From the NCBI GenBank assembly GCA_036379355.1, contig DASVGV010000081.1, positions 7,703 through 71,702 of the forward strand: a DNA stretch of 64,000 bases, given 5' to 3'. Shown here piece after piece: positions 25,981 to 35,932 of the stretch. The stretch comes from CAJCIY01 sp036379355 (GTDB lineage: Bacteria > Actinomycetota > Actinomycetes > Mycobacteriales > CAJCIY01). Under the pieces are notes generated by a model, which ran no database searches, had not been told where the DNA came from, and saw nothing but the letters and a program-made list of their open reading frames with translations. Position numbers and translations under genes: made by a program. How positions within the stretch are numbered: the stretch's first letter is position 1; each line of letters begins with the position of its first letter.

Positions 25981-27116
25981 CGGCGGGGGACGCCGGCGCG
26001 GGCGCGCCGTTCCGTGCGGCGTACGGCCGGGAGCCCGACGTGGTGTGGCGATGTCCCGGGCGGGTCAACCTCATCGGCGACCACACCGACCACCAGGGCG
26101 GCCTCGCGCTCCCGTTGGCGATCGACCGGTACGTCACCGTGGCGGTGGCGAGGCGGGCGGACGGCGTGGTGCGGGTCCGCTCCGCCGACTTCCCGCACGA
26201 GGTACGGGGCCCCGTGTCCGAGCGACCGGAGTCCGGGGGCTGGGCCGCGTACGTGCTGGGGGCGGCCTGGCTGCTGCACCGGCGCGGGGCGCCGGGCGAC
26301 GGCGCCGACGTGTTCGTGTCCTCGACCGTGCCGGTCGGCGCGGGCCTGTCGTCGAGCGCCGCCGTCACCTGCGCCTCCGTGCGCGCGCTGGCCGACCTCA
26401 GCGGCGTGCGGCTCGACCTGGCCGAGGTGGCGCGCGTCGCCCAGCAGGTGGAGACCGACGTCGTCGGTGCACCCGTCGGTCTGCTGGACCAGACCGCGGT
26501 CCTGTTCGCGGCCGCCGGAACGGCCCTGCTGCTGGACTTCGCCACCGGTGGCCGCGAGACAGTGCCGCTGCCCGGCGACCCGTGGCGGCTGGTCGTCGTC
26601 GACACGCGGGTGTCGCACGCCCACGCCGGAGGGGAGTACGCGGACCGCCGCCGGCTCCTCGACGAGGCCCGCCAACGGCTGGCCGTCGCGAGCCTCTCCG
26701 ACCTCGGCCCGGCGGACGTCGACCGTGACCGCGGCGCGCTCGGGTCCGCGTACCGCGCGGTGCGGCACGTCGTCACCGAGAACGACCGTGTCCGCCGTAC
26801 CGCAGATGCCCTGCGGCGCAGAAACTTCCGGGAGGTTGGCGCGCTCATGGTGCAGTCTCACGAGTCGCTGCGCGACGACCTGGAGGTCTCCTGCCCCGAG
26901 CTCGACCTGGCGGTCGGCGTGGCGCTGGACGCCGGCGCGGCCGGCGCGCGCATGACCGGCGGGGGGTTCGGCGGTTCCGCCATCGTGCTGGCCACCTCCG
27001 ACGTCGGGGAGCAGCTGACCTCCGCGCTGGACCGCGCCTTTGCGGCGGCGGGCTTCGCGGCGCCGGCCGCCTTCCCGGTGGCCGCCGTCGACGGCGCGCG
27101 CCTCCTGACCGACTGA
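25977..27116 (+). CDS. galK: Galactokinase with an atypical signature motif
   Basis: A 379-residue GHMP-family kinase phosphorylating galactose at C1. The signature segment reads PGRVNLIGDHTDHQGG (about 27-42), where most galactokinases have GEHTDYN; Glu to Asp and Tyr to His are conservative but unusual. The phosphate-binding loop PVGAGLSSSAAV and the C-terminal GARMTGGGFGGSAI are intact, and the catalytic Asp appears in PVGLLDQ. ATG 25977 overlaps the galT stop by 4 bases. The pathway context makes galactokinase by far the best call over other GHMP kinases. Confidence 0.95.
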   Translation: MTAGDAGAGAPFRAAYGREPDVVWRCPGRVNLIGDHTDHQGGLALPLAIDRYVTVAVARRADGVVRVRSADFPHEVRGPVSERPESGGWAAYVLGAAWLLHRRGAPGDGADVFVSSTVPVGAGLSSSAAVTCASVRALADLSGVRLDLAEVARVAQQVETDVVGAPVGLLDQTAVLFAAAGTALLLDFATGGRETVPLPGDPWRLVVVDTRVSHAHAGGEYADRRRLLDEARQRLAVASLSDLGPADVDRDRGALGSAYRAVRHVVTENDRVRRTADALRRRNFREVGALMVQSHESLRDDLEVSCPELDLAVGVALDAGAAGARMTGGGFGGSAIVLATSDVGEQLTSALDRAFAAAGFAAPAAFPVAAVDGARLLTD

Positions 27117-27147
27117 CGCGCTCCCGGCGGCGCCCCGGCCGCACGTG

Positions 27148-27153
27148 TACGGT
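27148..27153 (+). promoter_or_regulatory. Possible -10 element (TACGGT) of the acylase gene
   Basis: TACGGT fits TAnnnT and lies 8 bases before GTG 27162, as expected for a leaderless transcript. There is no ribosome site and no clear -35. Confidence 0.35.
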
Positions 27154-27161
27154 CGCGCGTC

Positions 27162-29591
27162 GTGCGCCTGACCCTGCCGCGATTCGGAATCGGACTGCTC
27201 GTCGCGGCGATGGGAGTGACGGGACTTGCCGCGTGCTCGACCTCGAACGCGTCCCCCGGTCCGAGCGCGAACAGCGTCACCATCACCAGGGACAGCGCCG
27301 GCATCCCGCACATCACCGCGGGCAGCTTCACCGCGCTCGGGTACGGCGAGGCGATGGCGTTTGCGGCCGACAACCTCTGCACGTTCGCCGACGACGTCGT
27401 CACGGTGAACGGTGAGCGCTCGAAGTACTTCGGGCCGACGGGCCTCAGCCTCAACTACTCGGCCGGCACCAGCAACAGCAACCTGGACTCGGACTTCTTC
27501 TGGCAGGAGGTGAAGGCCAGCGGGCTCATGCAGAGGCAGATGCACCAGCCGCCGCCGATCGGCCCGTTGCCGCAGGTGCTCGACCTCTACCAGGGGTTCG
27601 TCGCGGGCTACAACGCCTACCTGGCGGCCGGTGACCTGAAGGACCCCACCTGCGCCGGCAAGCCGTGGGTGCGGCCGATCACGCTCGACGACATGTTCCT
27701 GCGCGGCTACCAGATCGCGACCGAGGCCTCCAGTCAGCAGTTCATCACTCGCGAGGTGAACGCGGCCCCGCCCGCTATCGAGCCCACGACCGGCGGCGCC
27801 GCCTACGTCACTCCGGCCGCGGCACCGGAGGGCGGTGTCGACCTGGCGGCGCTGCACAGCGAGCTCGCGACCAGCGGCGCGGACCTCCAGGGGTCGAACG
27901 GCATCGGCATCGGGTCGCAGGACACCGCGGCAGGCGACGGGATGGTGCTGGCCAACCCGCACTTCCCGTGGCGCGGCACCGAGCGGTTCTGGATGGCCCA
28001 GCTGACCGTGCCCGGCCAGTACGACGTGGAAGGCGGGACCCTCGAAGGCTTCCCGCTCATCGGCATCGGCTTCAACCAGCATCTGGCCTGGACCCACACC
28101 GTCTCGACCAGCTCGCGGTTCACCCTCTACCAGCTGACCCTCGTCCCCGGCGACCCCACCAGCTATCTCGTCGACGGCACGCCGCACACGATGACCACCC
28201 GGACGGTCAGCGTCGACACCGGCCACGGAACCGAGAGCCATACCTTCTACCTGACCCAGTGGGGTCCGCTCATCGACCTGCCGGAGGCCGGCTACCACTG
28301 GACGACGACCACCGCGTACGCGCTCGCGGACTCGACCGCCGACGACACGTTCCGGGCGGCGGACCAGTACCTGCGCATGGGCCAGGCGACCTCCGTCGCG
28401 AGCCTGCTGGCAGTCGAGTCCCACTTCCTCGCGATCCCGACGTTCAACACCATCGCGGCGGACGACACCGGTCACGCGCTCTACGCGGACGTCGGCAACA
28501 CCCCGAACGTGCCGCAGTCGCTGATCGACGCGTGCCTGCCCCAGGGCGCCGCGCAGCTCGTGTTCTCCGTCGGCGGCGTGGTGACCCTCGACGGGTCCCG
28601 CTCGGCATGCGCCTGGGCCGACGACCCGGGCACTCCCGTGCCCGGGATCTTCAGCGCCGCGCACGAGCCGCACACGATCCGGACCGACTACGTCGAGAAC
28701 TCCAACGACTCGTACTGGCTCGCGAACCCCAGTGCGCCGTTCCCGGCGTTCTCGCCGATCATCGGGAAGACCGGCACCGAGCAGGGCCTGCGCACCCGCT
28801 CGGGCAACGAGATGATCGCGCAGCGGGTGGCCGGCACCGACGGGCTGGGCCCGCCGAAGTTCACCGTCCCCACCCTGCAGAAGATGTGGGAGAGCGACCA
28901 GTCGCTGGAGGCGCAGCTGGTGCTGCCCGCGCTCGTCGGCGCCTGCCGGGCGACGCCGTCGGCGAAGGACTCCCACGGCGACACGGTGGACCTGGCGGCG
29001 GCCTGCTCCGCACTGGCGGGCTACAACGGGACCGGTCACCTGGACGCCCATGGCGGCTGGTTGTTCTCCGAGTGGTCGGCGTACGCACCCTCGTCCGGTT
29101 TCTGGTCCGACGCGTTCGACCCCGCGCATCCCCTCACGACGCCGTCGCACCTGAACACCGCCAACCCGGCGATCCTGCGGGCCCTCGCGGACGCCGTCGT
29201 GAACCTGCAGGAGAACCACATCCCCCTGGACGCCACCTACGGCGACGTGCAGCACGCGACCCGCAACGGGACGGCCATTCCTGTCCCGGGATGCGACACC
29301 GGCTGCTTCAACGCCATCTACGCCGCGGACGGCCAGGGCGGACCGCTGAGCGCGGCGCCGTACGGCGAGGTCGTCGACGGCTCCTCGCTCGTCATGACCA
29401 CCGAGCTGACCCGCTCCGGCCCCGTGTCGCAGGGGATCCTCACGTACTCGCAGGCCACCAACCCCACGTCACCCTGGTACGCGAACATGACCACGCTGTA
29501 CTCGCAGGGCCGGTGGGTGAACCTCCCGTACACCTCCGCTCAGCTGGCCCAGGACCGCGGCGCGAGAACGGTGACGCTCACGCTGCCGTAG
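27162..29591 (+). CDS. Penicillin-acylase-family Ntn-hydrolase lipoprotein (acylhomoserine-lactone acylase-like)
   Basis: An 809-residue exported amidohydrolase. A lipoprotein signal ends at Cys25 (GLAAC). The propeptide/alpha part runs to about residue 243. The autocatalytic cleavage site is then QGSNGIGIGS, where the Ser would become the N-terminal nucleophile of the beta chain. ANPHFPWRGTERFW and IGFNQHLAWTHTVSTSSRF follow, as in AhlM- and PvdQ-like acylases. Such enzymes cleave acyl-amide bonds in N-acylhomoserine lactones, beta-lactams or aculeacin-type lipopeptides; the substrate here is not known. Membrane-anchored outside the cell. It stands alone between galK and the monooxygenase fusion. 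Confidence 0.9.
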   Translation: MRLTLPRFGIGLLVAAMGVTGLAACSTSNASPGPSANSVTITRDSAGIPHITAGSFTALGYGEAMAFAADNLCTFADDVVTVNGERSKYFGPTGLSLNYSAGTSNSNLDSDFFWQEVKASGLMQRQMHQPPPIGPLPQVLDLYQGFVAGYNAYLAAGDLKDPTCAGKPWVRPITLDDMFLRGYQIATEASSQQFITREVNAAPPAIEPTTGGAAYVTPAAAPEGGVDLAALHSELATSGADLQGSNGIGIGSQDTAAGDGMVLANPHFPWRGTERFWMAQLTVPGQYDVEGGTLEGFPLIGIGFNQHLAWTHTVSTSSRFTLYQLTLVPGDPTSYLVDGTPHTMTTRTVSVDTGHGTESHTFYLTQWGPLIDLPEAGYHWTTTTAYALADSTADDTFRAADQYLRMGQATSVASLLAVESHFLAIPTFNTIAADDTGHALYADVGNTPNVPQSLIDACLPQGAAQLVFSVGGVVTLDGSRSACAWADDPGTPVPGIFSAAHEPHTIRTDYVENSNDSYWLANPSAPFPAFSPIIGKTGTEQGLRTRSGNEMIAQRVAGTDGLGPPKFTVPTLQKMWESDQSLEAQLVLPALVGACRATPSAKDSHGDTVDLAAACSALAGYNGTGHLDAHGGWLFSEWSAYAPSSGFWSDAFDPAHPLTTPSHLNTANPAILRALADAVVNLQENHIPLDATYGDVQHATRNGTAIPVPGCDTGCFNAIYAADGQGGPLSAAPYGEVVDGSSLVMTTELTRSGPVSQGILTYSQATNPTSPWYANMTTLYSQGRWVNLPYTSAQLAQDRGARTVTLTLP

Positions 29592-29741
29592 CCGGCTGGC
29601 GCCACCCGGCGACGTGCGCGATATCGCCCGGGTTCGACCGGATGACCGGCTTGCCCTGCTTCATAGGTTTCCGCTGTCTCGTCAGCAGAGGGACCGGGGG
29701 TACCCGTTCCCTCCGCGACGGTCGTGTGCGAGATTCGAGGG

Positions 29742-32312
29742 ATGGACTCCCCGGATGTGGACGCGGTTGTCGTGGGCGCCGGCTTCGCCGGCCTCTATCT
29801 CCTCCATCGCTTGCGGCAGCAAGGGTTCTCCGCCGTCGTGTTCGACGAAGCGGACGACGTCGGCGGCACCTGGTACTGGAACCGTTATCCCGGTGCGCGC
29901 TGCGACATCCCGACCACCGACTACACATTCGGGTTCGACCCGGAGCTCGAGAAGGCCTGGACGTGGTCGGAGAAGTACGCGACGCAGCCGGAGATCCTGC
30001 GCTACCTCCAGTTCGTCGCCGACCGGTACGACCTGCGCCGCGACATCCGCTTCTCGACCCGGTTCGAGTCCGGGACCTGGGACGAGGACGCCTCGCTCTG
30101 GCACGTGACCACCAGCGCCGGTGAGCCGCTCACCTGCCGCCACCTGATCATGGCCACGGGCTGCCTGTCGGTCCCCAAGTCGCACGACATCCCGGGCCAG
30201 GACTCCTTCGCCGGGGACACCTACGTGACCGGCCGGTGGCCGCACGAGGGCGTCGACTTCACCGGCAAGCGGGTCGCTGTCATCGGCACCGGGTCGTCGG
30301 GGATCCAGTCCATCCCGCTGATCGCGAAGCAGGCGGCGCAGCTGACCGTCTTCCAGCGCACACCGAACTTCTCCGTACCGGCCTTCAACGGTCCGCCACC
30401 GGCCGACCGCCTGGAGCAGATCGCCGCGGACCGGGAGGCCTACCGCGAGTCGGCGAAGTACTCCCGGGGTGGCGTGCCCCGCGAGCTCACGGAGGTCATG
30501 GGCGTGACCGCGCCGCCGGACGTGCGCCGCGAGCGGTTCGAGCAGGCCTGGAAGGAAGGAGAGCTGTTCTCGATCCTCGGCGTGTTCGCCGACCAGGGTG
30601 TGAGCCTCGACTCCAACCAGATCGTGGCCGAGATGATTCGCGAGAAGATCCGCGAGCGGGTCAAGGACCCGGCGACCGCGGATGCGCTCTGCCCCACCAG
30701 CCACCCGTTCGGCACGAAGCGGCCCTGTCTCGACAGCGGCTACTTCGAGACCTACAACCTGCCGCACGTCCGGCTGGTCGACCTGCGCAGCCAGCCGATC
30801 ACGGCCATCACGGAGACCGGCATCGAGACCAGCGCCGAGTCGTTCGAGCTGGACGCGATCGTCTTTGCGACGGGTTTCGACGCCATGACCGGCGCCCTCG
30901 TGTCGGTCGACATCACCGGCCGCGACGGCGTCAGCCTGCGCGACGCGTGGGCGGACGGGCCGAACACCTACCTCGGTCTCATGACCGTCGGGTTCCCGAA
31001 CCTGTTCATGATCACCGGACCGGGCAGCCCGTCGGTGCTGTCGAACATGGCCGTGTCGATCGAGCAGCACACCGAGTGGGTGACCGACTGCCTGGCCGAC
31101 CTGCGCAAGGACGGCTTCGAGACCATCGAGCCGACGCCCACGGCGCAGGCCGGCTGGGAGCAGCACGCCGCCGACTGCGCGGCGCTGACCCTCCACCCGC
31201 TGGCGGACTCCTGGTACATGGGCGCGAACGTGCCCGGCAAGCCCCGGGTGCTCTACCCGTACATCGGCGGGGTCGACACCTACCGCCGCGCCTGCGAGGA
31301 CGTCAGAGCGCAGGGCTACCTCGGCATGCGCCGGTCCGGACCGGCCGGTACGCAGGTCAACGACGGAGTGGTCCGGCGGGTGCAGCCGGACGTGACGATG
31401 GTGCTCGAGCTCATGGCCCAGATGAACCTGCCGCCGCTGCACTCGATGTCGGTCCCCGAGGCGCGCGCGTTCTACGACGCCATGGGCGCCCAGAGCCCCC
31501 CCGGTCCGGAGGTCGGGCAGGTTCTCGACGGCGAGCTGCCCGGGGCCACCGGGCCGCTCGCCTACCGGCTCTACCGGCCGGCGACGGGCGGTCCGCACCC
31601 GGTCGTCGTCTACTTCCACGGCGGCGGCTGGGTGCTCGGCAGCGCGACGGCCGACGACGCCCTGTGCCGCGACCTGTGCGCCCGCTCGGGAGCGATCTTC
31701 GTCTCCGTCGACTACCGGCACGCCCCCGAAGCGCGCTTCCCTGCCGCCGCGGACGATGCGCTCGCCGCGGTGCGGTGGGTCGGCGACCACGCCGACGAGC
31801 TCGGCGGCTCGCCCGGCGGGCTGGTCGTGGCCGGCTGGAGCGCCGGCGGCAACCTCGCCGCGGTGGTCACCCAGCGGGTCCGGGACGAGGGCGGTCCCCG
31901 CCTGGCCGGCCAGCTCCTCCTCTGCCCGGTCACCGACAGCGACCTGACCCGAGCCTCGTACGTCGAGAACGGCGAGGGGTTCGCGCTGGAGAAGGCGACG
32001 ATGGAGTGGTTCTGGGACCACTACGCCGACGCGGCCGACCGCACGGACCCGAGGGCCGCGCCGATCCGCGGTGACCTCGCCGGGCTGCCCCCGGCCGTCG
32101 TCATCACCTGCGAGTTCGACCCGCTGCGGGACGAGGGCGAGGCCTACGCCGCCGCCCTCACCGCGGCGGGCGTCTCCGTGCAGCACATCCGCGCCCGCGG
32201 CCACGTGCACACCTCGATCCCGCAGGTCGGCATCGTGCTGTCCGGTGCGCCCGTGCGGGAGGAGATGGCGGCCGCCCTCCGGTCGCTGCTGCCCGCGCCG
32301 GTTCCGGCCTGA
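29742..32312 (+). CDS. Fusion of a Baeyer-Villiger-type flavin monooxygenase and an alpha/beta-hydrolase esterase
   Basis: An 856-residue two-domain enzyme. Residues 1-535 are a class B flavoprotein monooxygenase: FAD site GAGFAG (12-17), NADPH site GTGSSG (182-187), and the Arg/FAD region [14 protein letters not shown]. The Baeyer-Villiger fingerprint reads [12 protein letters not shown] (156-167), with Val162 where His is normally fixed. Residues about 545-850 are a hormone-sensitive-lipase-type esterase: oxyanion HGGGW (626-630), Ser700 in GWSAG, Asp793 in EFDPL, and His821 or His823. The pair could oxidise a ketone to an ester and hydrolyse it at once. ATG 29742 is chosen; GTG 29724 would add six residues, and neither has a good ribosome site. 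Confidence 0.92.
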   Translation: MDSPDVDAVVVGAGFAGLYLLHRLRQQGFSAVVFDEADDVGGTWYWNRYPGARCDIPTTDYTFGFDPELEKAWTWSEKYATQPEILRYLQFVADRYDLRRDIRFSTRFESGTWDEDASLWHVTTSAGEPLTCRHLIMATGCLSVPKSHDIPGQDSFAGDTYVTGRWPHEGVDFTGKRVAVIGTGSSGIQSIPLIAKQAAQLTVFQRTPNFSVPAFNGPPPADRLEQIAADREAYRESAKYSRGGVPRELTEVMGVTAPPDVRRERFEQAWKEGELFSILGVFADQGVSLDSNQIVAEMIREKIRERVKDPATADALCPTSHPFGTKRPCLDSGYFETYNLPHVRLVDLRSQPITAITETGIETSAESFELDAIVFATGFDAMTGALVSVDITGRDGVSLRDAWADGPNTYLGLMTVGFPNLFMITGPGSPSVLSNMAVSIEQHTEWVTDCLADLRKDGFETIEPTPTAQAGWEQHAADCAALTLHPLADSWYMGANVPGKPRVLYPYIGGVDTYRRACEDVRAQGYLGMRRSGPAGTQVNDGVVRRVQPDVTMVLELMAQMNLPPLHSMSVPEARAFYDAMGAQSPPGPEVGQVLDGELPGATGPLAYRLYRPATGGPHPVVVYFHGGGWVLGSATADDALCRDLCARSGAIFVSVDYRHAPEARFPAAADDALAAVRWVGDHADELGGSPGGLVVAGWSAGGNLAAVVTQRVRDEGGPRLAGQLLLCPVTDSDLTRASYVENGEGFALEKATMEWFWDHYADAADRTDPRAAPIRGDLAGLPPAVVITCEFDPLRDEGEAYAAALTAAGVSVQHIRARGHVHTSIPQVGIVLSGAPVREEMAAALRSLLPAPVPA

Positions 32313-32326
32313 CGCCGGGTACGCAG

Positions 32327-33952
32327 ATGGCGGCGGACGTCGTCGTCTTCACCGGCGGACCGATCCTCACCCTCGACGGTCCGGCGCCGACGTACGCCGA
32401 GGCGGTCGTCGTCGAGGGCGGCCTGATCGGCTTCGTCGGCGAGGCGGACGAGGCGCGCCGCCGGTTCCCCGGGGCCGCGATCCGCGACCTGCACGGCCAC
32501 GCGCTGCTGCCGGGCTTCGTCGACGCGCACAGCCACCTCCTGGGCGGCATCGACCTCGTCCAGCAGGTCAACGTCGCCGGGGCCCCGATGGGGCCGTGCC
32601 GGGACATCGGCGACGTCGTGGCGGCACTCGCGCGGCACCGCGACGAAGCGGCCGTCCCGGCAGGGCAGTGGATCGTGGGCTGGGGCTACGACCCCGACAC
32701 GCTCGCCGAGCGACGCCCGATCACCCGGCTCGACCTCGACGACGCGTTCCCCGCCCACCCGGTGCTGCTCCATCACGTCTCCTGGCACGGGGCGGTACTC
32801 AACGGCGTCGGCCTCGCGCGAGCCGGGATCGGCGCCGGGACGCCCACGCCGGCCGGCGGCGTGATCGCTCGCCTGCCGGGCTCCGACGAGCCGTCCGGTC
32901 TGCTCATGGAAGCCGCCATGCTGCCGGCCCTGGCGGCGCTCCCGCGCCCCGACCTCGACGAGCGGCTGGCCCGCCTCGACGCCGTACAGCGGATGTACGC
33001 CGCGCAGGGCTACACGCACGCGCAGGACGGGCTGACCGGCACCGACGACCTGCGTCTGTTGCAACGGGCCGCGCGCGAGGGTCGGCTGTTCCTCGACGTC
33101 GTGGCGCTCGCCTCCTTCGCGGAGACCGACGCGTGGCTCGGCAGCCCCGACTTCCCGATCGGCGGGTACGACGGTCACTTCCGCATCGCCGGGATGAAGG
33201 CGCTCGCCGACGGTTCGCCGCAGGGGCGGACCGCCTACCTCACCGAGCCGTACCTGACCGAGGGGCCCGGCGGCCAGCACGCATGGCGCGGCGAGCCGAT
33301 CGTGCCCGCCGACCAGCTCGCCGCGCTGGTCGCCCGCGTGCTGTCGGCCGGCGTGCAGGTGTTCGTGCACGCAAACGGCGACGCCGCCGTCGACGACGTC
33401 CTCGCGGCCGTGCGCGGCGCCGGTGTCAGCGCGGCCGACGACCGGCGCACCGTGATGATCCACTCCCAGGTCCAGCGTCCGGACCAGCTCGAGGACTACG
33501 TGCGGCTCGGCATCTGCCCGAGCTACTTCTCCAACCACTGCTTCTTCTGGGGCGACGTGCACCGGACGAACCTCGGCCCGGAGCGGGCGGAGGGGATCAG
33601 CCCGCTGCGGTCGGCCGCCGCGGCCGGTCTGAGGGTGTCCAACCACTGCGACTTCCCCGTGACGCCGCTGGACCCGTTCCACCAGCTGTGGACCGCGATG
33701 GCGCGGACGACCCGCAGCGGTCTGGTGCTCGGACCGCACGAGCGGATCGACGGGTACGCGGCGCTCCAGGCGCTGACCAGCGGCGCGGCGTACCAGGTGT
33801 TCGAGGAGGACCGCAAGGGCCGGATCGCGCCCGGCCTCTTGGCCGACCTGGTGGTCCTGTCCGCCGACCCGCTTGCCGCGGGCGTCGACGCCATCCGCGA
33901 CGTGACCGTCCTGGAGACGATCAAGGAAGGCGTGACCGTCCACACCGCCTGA
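32327..33952 (+). CDS. YtcJ-type metal-dependent amidohydrolase
   Basis: A 541-residue amidohydrolase-superfamily protein. Metal-binding segments are DAHSHL (HxH near residue 67), MKALADGSPQGRTAY, FVHANGDAAVDDVL and VMIHSQVQ, with the late acidic motif SNHCDFPVTP. The C-terminal strand GRIAPGLLADLVVLSADP completes the composite beta domain. YtcJ-family members hydrolyse amides, imides or cyclic C-N bonds; the substrate is unknown. It starts 14 bases after the monooxygenase-esterase stop, so the two are probably one transcript. No signal peptide, so cytosolic. Confidence 0.9.
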   Translation: MAADVVVFTGGPILTLDGPAPTYAEAVVVEGGLIGFVGEADEARRRFPGAAIRDLHGHALLPGFVDAHSHLLGGIDLVQQVNVAGAPMGPCRDIGDVVAALARHRDEAAVPAGQWIVGWGYDPDTLAERRPITRLDLDDAFPAHPVLLHHVSWHGAVLNGVGLARAGIGAGTPTPAGGVIARLPGSDEPSGLLMEAAMLPALAALPRPDLDERLARLDAVQRMYAAQGYTHAQDGLTGTDDLRLLQRAAREGRLFLDVVALASFAETDAWLGSPDFPIGGYDGHFRIAGMKALADGSPQGRTAYLTEPYLTEGPGGQHAWRGEPIVPADQLAALVARVLSAGVQVFVHANGDAAVDDVLAAVRGAGVSAADDRRTVMIHSQVQRPDQLEDYVRLGICPSYFSNHCFFWGDVHRTNLGPERAEGISPLRSAAAAGLRVSNHCDFPVTPLDPFHQLWTAMARTTRSGLVLGPHERIDGYAALQALTSGAAYQVFEEDRKGRIAPGLLADLVVLSADPLAAGVDAIRDVTVLETIKEGVTVHTA

Positions 33953-34004
33953 GTGCAAGGCGTGCGCCGTCGTCACCTTTCCGGCGCGGAGCCGTTGAGG
34001 CGAC

Positions 34005-35834
34005 GTGATCGGACAAAGCGGACAGGGAAGGCGCGCCCGGCGGGTGCGACGGCCGGTGAGCCGGGCGCGGCGCGCGGCGCTGCTCTCGGTGGCCGGCGCG
34101 ACCGTGCTGGCCGGGCTCGTCTGCCTGACGCCGGCGCTCGCGTCGACCGCCCCCCCGGCGGGCGGCACGGCGACCGAGAACCTCCGCGTCACGGTGTCCG
34201 ACGGCGTCTCCCTGCAGGCCACCGTCACCGGCGCCGCGCCGCTTGCTCCGCGCCCGACCATCGTCGAGTTCAGCCCGTACGGCAACGGGAGCGGAACGTT
34301 CACGCCGGGCCCGGCGTACAACTTCCTGCTGGTGCAGATCCGCGGGACCGGCTCGAGCGACGGCAGCTTCGACGCGCTCGGACCCCGAACCCAGCTCGAC
34401 GTCCAGCAGGTACTTCAGTGGGCCTGCCACGCCCCGTTCAGCGACGGCACGCTCGGCCTCAACGGCTTCTCCGCGAGCGCGATCACGATCTACAACTCGC
34501 TGCACCTGTCCCTGCCCTGCGTCAAGGCGGCGCTGCTGAAGTCCGGGACCTACTCCCTCTACCGCGACCTGCTCTGGCCGGGCGGGGTGAGCAACTTCGT
34601 GCCCGGGGTCGGCGTCGCGGGCCTGATCGCCGGCCCGGCCCTCGAGCAGGGACCCGACCGGCTTCAGCGCGCACCGCTCACGTCGGTGACGACGGCCACC
34701 GGCCTCGCGACCGCCGACCTGTCGGCGATCGAGCACCCGACCCTCGACGCGTGGTGGCAGCAGCGGCAGTTCCAGGGCGACGTCAACCACCTGCCGATCC
34801 TCATGATCGACGGGTTCTTCGACGTCGAGTCCCGCGGCGCCTTCCAGGCCTACCAGGAGCTGCGGGGCGACGGCGCGCACCTTCTGGTTGTCGGCGGTCA
34901 CGACGGCGCTCCGGCCGGCACCGACGACGGCAATGCCGAGGCCGAGGCGTGGTTCGACCACTACCTGCGGGGCGTCGACAACGGGGTCACCCGCCAGCCC
35001 GCCGTGCAGCTGCTGCTGGCGAAGGGCGACCGCGTCCAGTACCTGAACGGCGCGTTCGAGCGCACCAGCGGCACCGACTGGCCGCTGCCCGGGACGCACT
35101 GGGTCCCGCTGGCGCTGTCACCCGCGCGCAGCGGCACCGCGCACTCGCTCAACGACGGGACGCTGACCGCCGGGACGCCGGCGGCCGCGACCACCGAGTC
35201 GTACCCGGCCGTCGCCTCCCTTCCGACGGCGACCGATGTGCCGAACGCCGCGATCGTCGGTGCGGCGGGCCTGAACCAGCTGTTCGCCGCGCTGCCGGCG
35301 CTCGACGAGATGAACGTCGCCGAGCCACAGGGCCTGTCTTTCACGACCGCGCCGCTGCGCCAGGACGTGCAGTCCGCCGGGCCGCTCGACCTCGACGTCC
35401 CGCTCTCGACCACCACACCGGGTGCAGCGATCTGGGCGGTGCTCTGCGATGTCGCGCCGGACGGCACCTCGCACCCGCTCACCGTCGGGCGCCTCTCGAC
35501 GGCGTACCCCGACCTCGACCCGAGCAGGTCCCTGTACGACCCGGTGACCGGTGATCTCGTCCAGCCGTACGGCGTGTACGACGCGAAGACGCCGCCGGCC
35601 GTCGGCCAGACGCGCCTCTATCACGTCGAGTTCTGGCCGGTAGGCAACGACTTCCAGGCCGGCCACCGGATCCGCCTGGACATCATCGGCGCCTCGGGGG
35701 CCTCGACCCTCGCCGTCCCGGGCGTCAACTCGGTGCTCGTCGGCGCGGGCAGCGGCGCCCGGCTCCAGATGCCGGTCCTGCCCGGCAGCGACCTGCTCGC
35801 CGCTCTCGGCGCCGGCCCGTCCGACCCGAACTGA
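34005..35834 (+). CDS. Secreted CocE/NonD-family alpha/beta hydrolase
   Basis: A 609-residue exported hydrolase of the X-Pro dipeptidyl-peptidase/CocE family. An Arg-rich N-terminus (to about 27) leads into a hydrophobic signal segment ending near LTPALAS (about residue 48). The alpha/beta core has VQIRGTGSSDGSF and a nucleophile elbow LNGFSASAI, where most CocE proteins have GGSYxG. A His/Asp region GGHDGAPAGTDD and the C-terminal jelly-roll domain (from about 430) follow. The elbow keeps G-x-S-x but lacks the final Gly, so activity or specificity may differ. GTG 34005 is the first start that includes the signal peptide. Ester or peptide substrate unknown. Confidence 0.85.
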   Translation: MIGQSGQGRRARRVRRPVSRARRAALLSVAGATVLAGLVCLTPALASTAPPAGGTATENLRVTVSDGVSLQATVTGAAPLAPRPTIVEFSPYGNGSGTFTPGPAYNFLLVQIRGTGSSDGSFDALGPRTQLDVQQVLQWACHAPFSDGTLGLNGFSASAITIYNSLHLSLPCVKAALLKSGTYSLYRDLLWPGGVSNFVPGVGVAGLIAGPALEQGPDRLQRAPLTSVTTATGLATADLSAIEHPTLDAWWQQRQFQGDVNHLPILMIDGFFDVESRGAFQAYQELRGDGAHLLVVGGHDGAPAGTDDGNAEAEAWFDHYLRGVDNGVTRQPAVQLLLAKGDRVQYLNGAFERTSGTDWPLPGTHWVPLALSPARSGTAHSLNDGTLTAGTPAAATTESYPAVASLPTATDVPNAAIVGAAGLNQLFAALPALDEMNVAEPQGLSFTTAPLRQDVQSAGPLDLDVPLSTTTPGAAIWAVLCDVAPDGTSHPLTVGRLSTAYPDLDPSRSLYDPVTGDLVQPYGVYDAKTPPAVGQTRLYHVEFWPVGNDFQAGHRIRLDIIGASGASTLAVPGVNSVLVGAGSGARLQMPVLPGSDLLAALGAGPSDPN

Positions 35835-35932
35835 CGCGAGAACAATTCGGTACTAGTCGGACAGTCCGCCGCGTGTCAGGGTGGAGGGGCCGGCGCACGA
35901 CGACGTGAACCGGGACGGCGGAAGGCGGCCGC

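Noticed and set aside
27117..27161. Gap after galK examined for a hairpin terminator.
   Set aside because: Only weak G+C-rich pairing; nothing clearly above background.
25791..29255. A 1154-codon open frame on the minus strand opposite galT, galK and the acylase.
   Set aside because: Shadow of coding genes; no domain or ribosome site.
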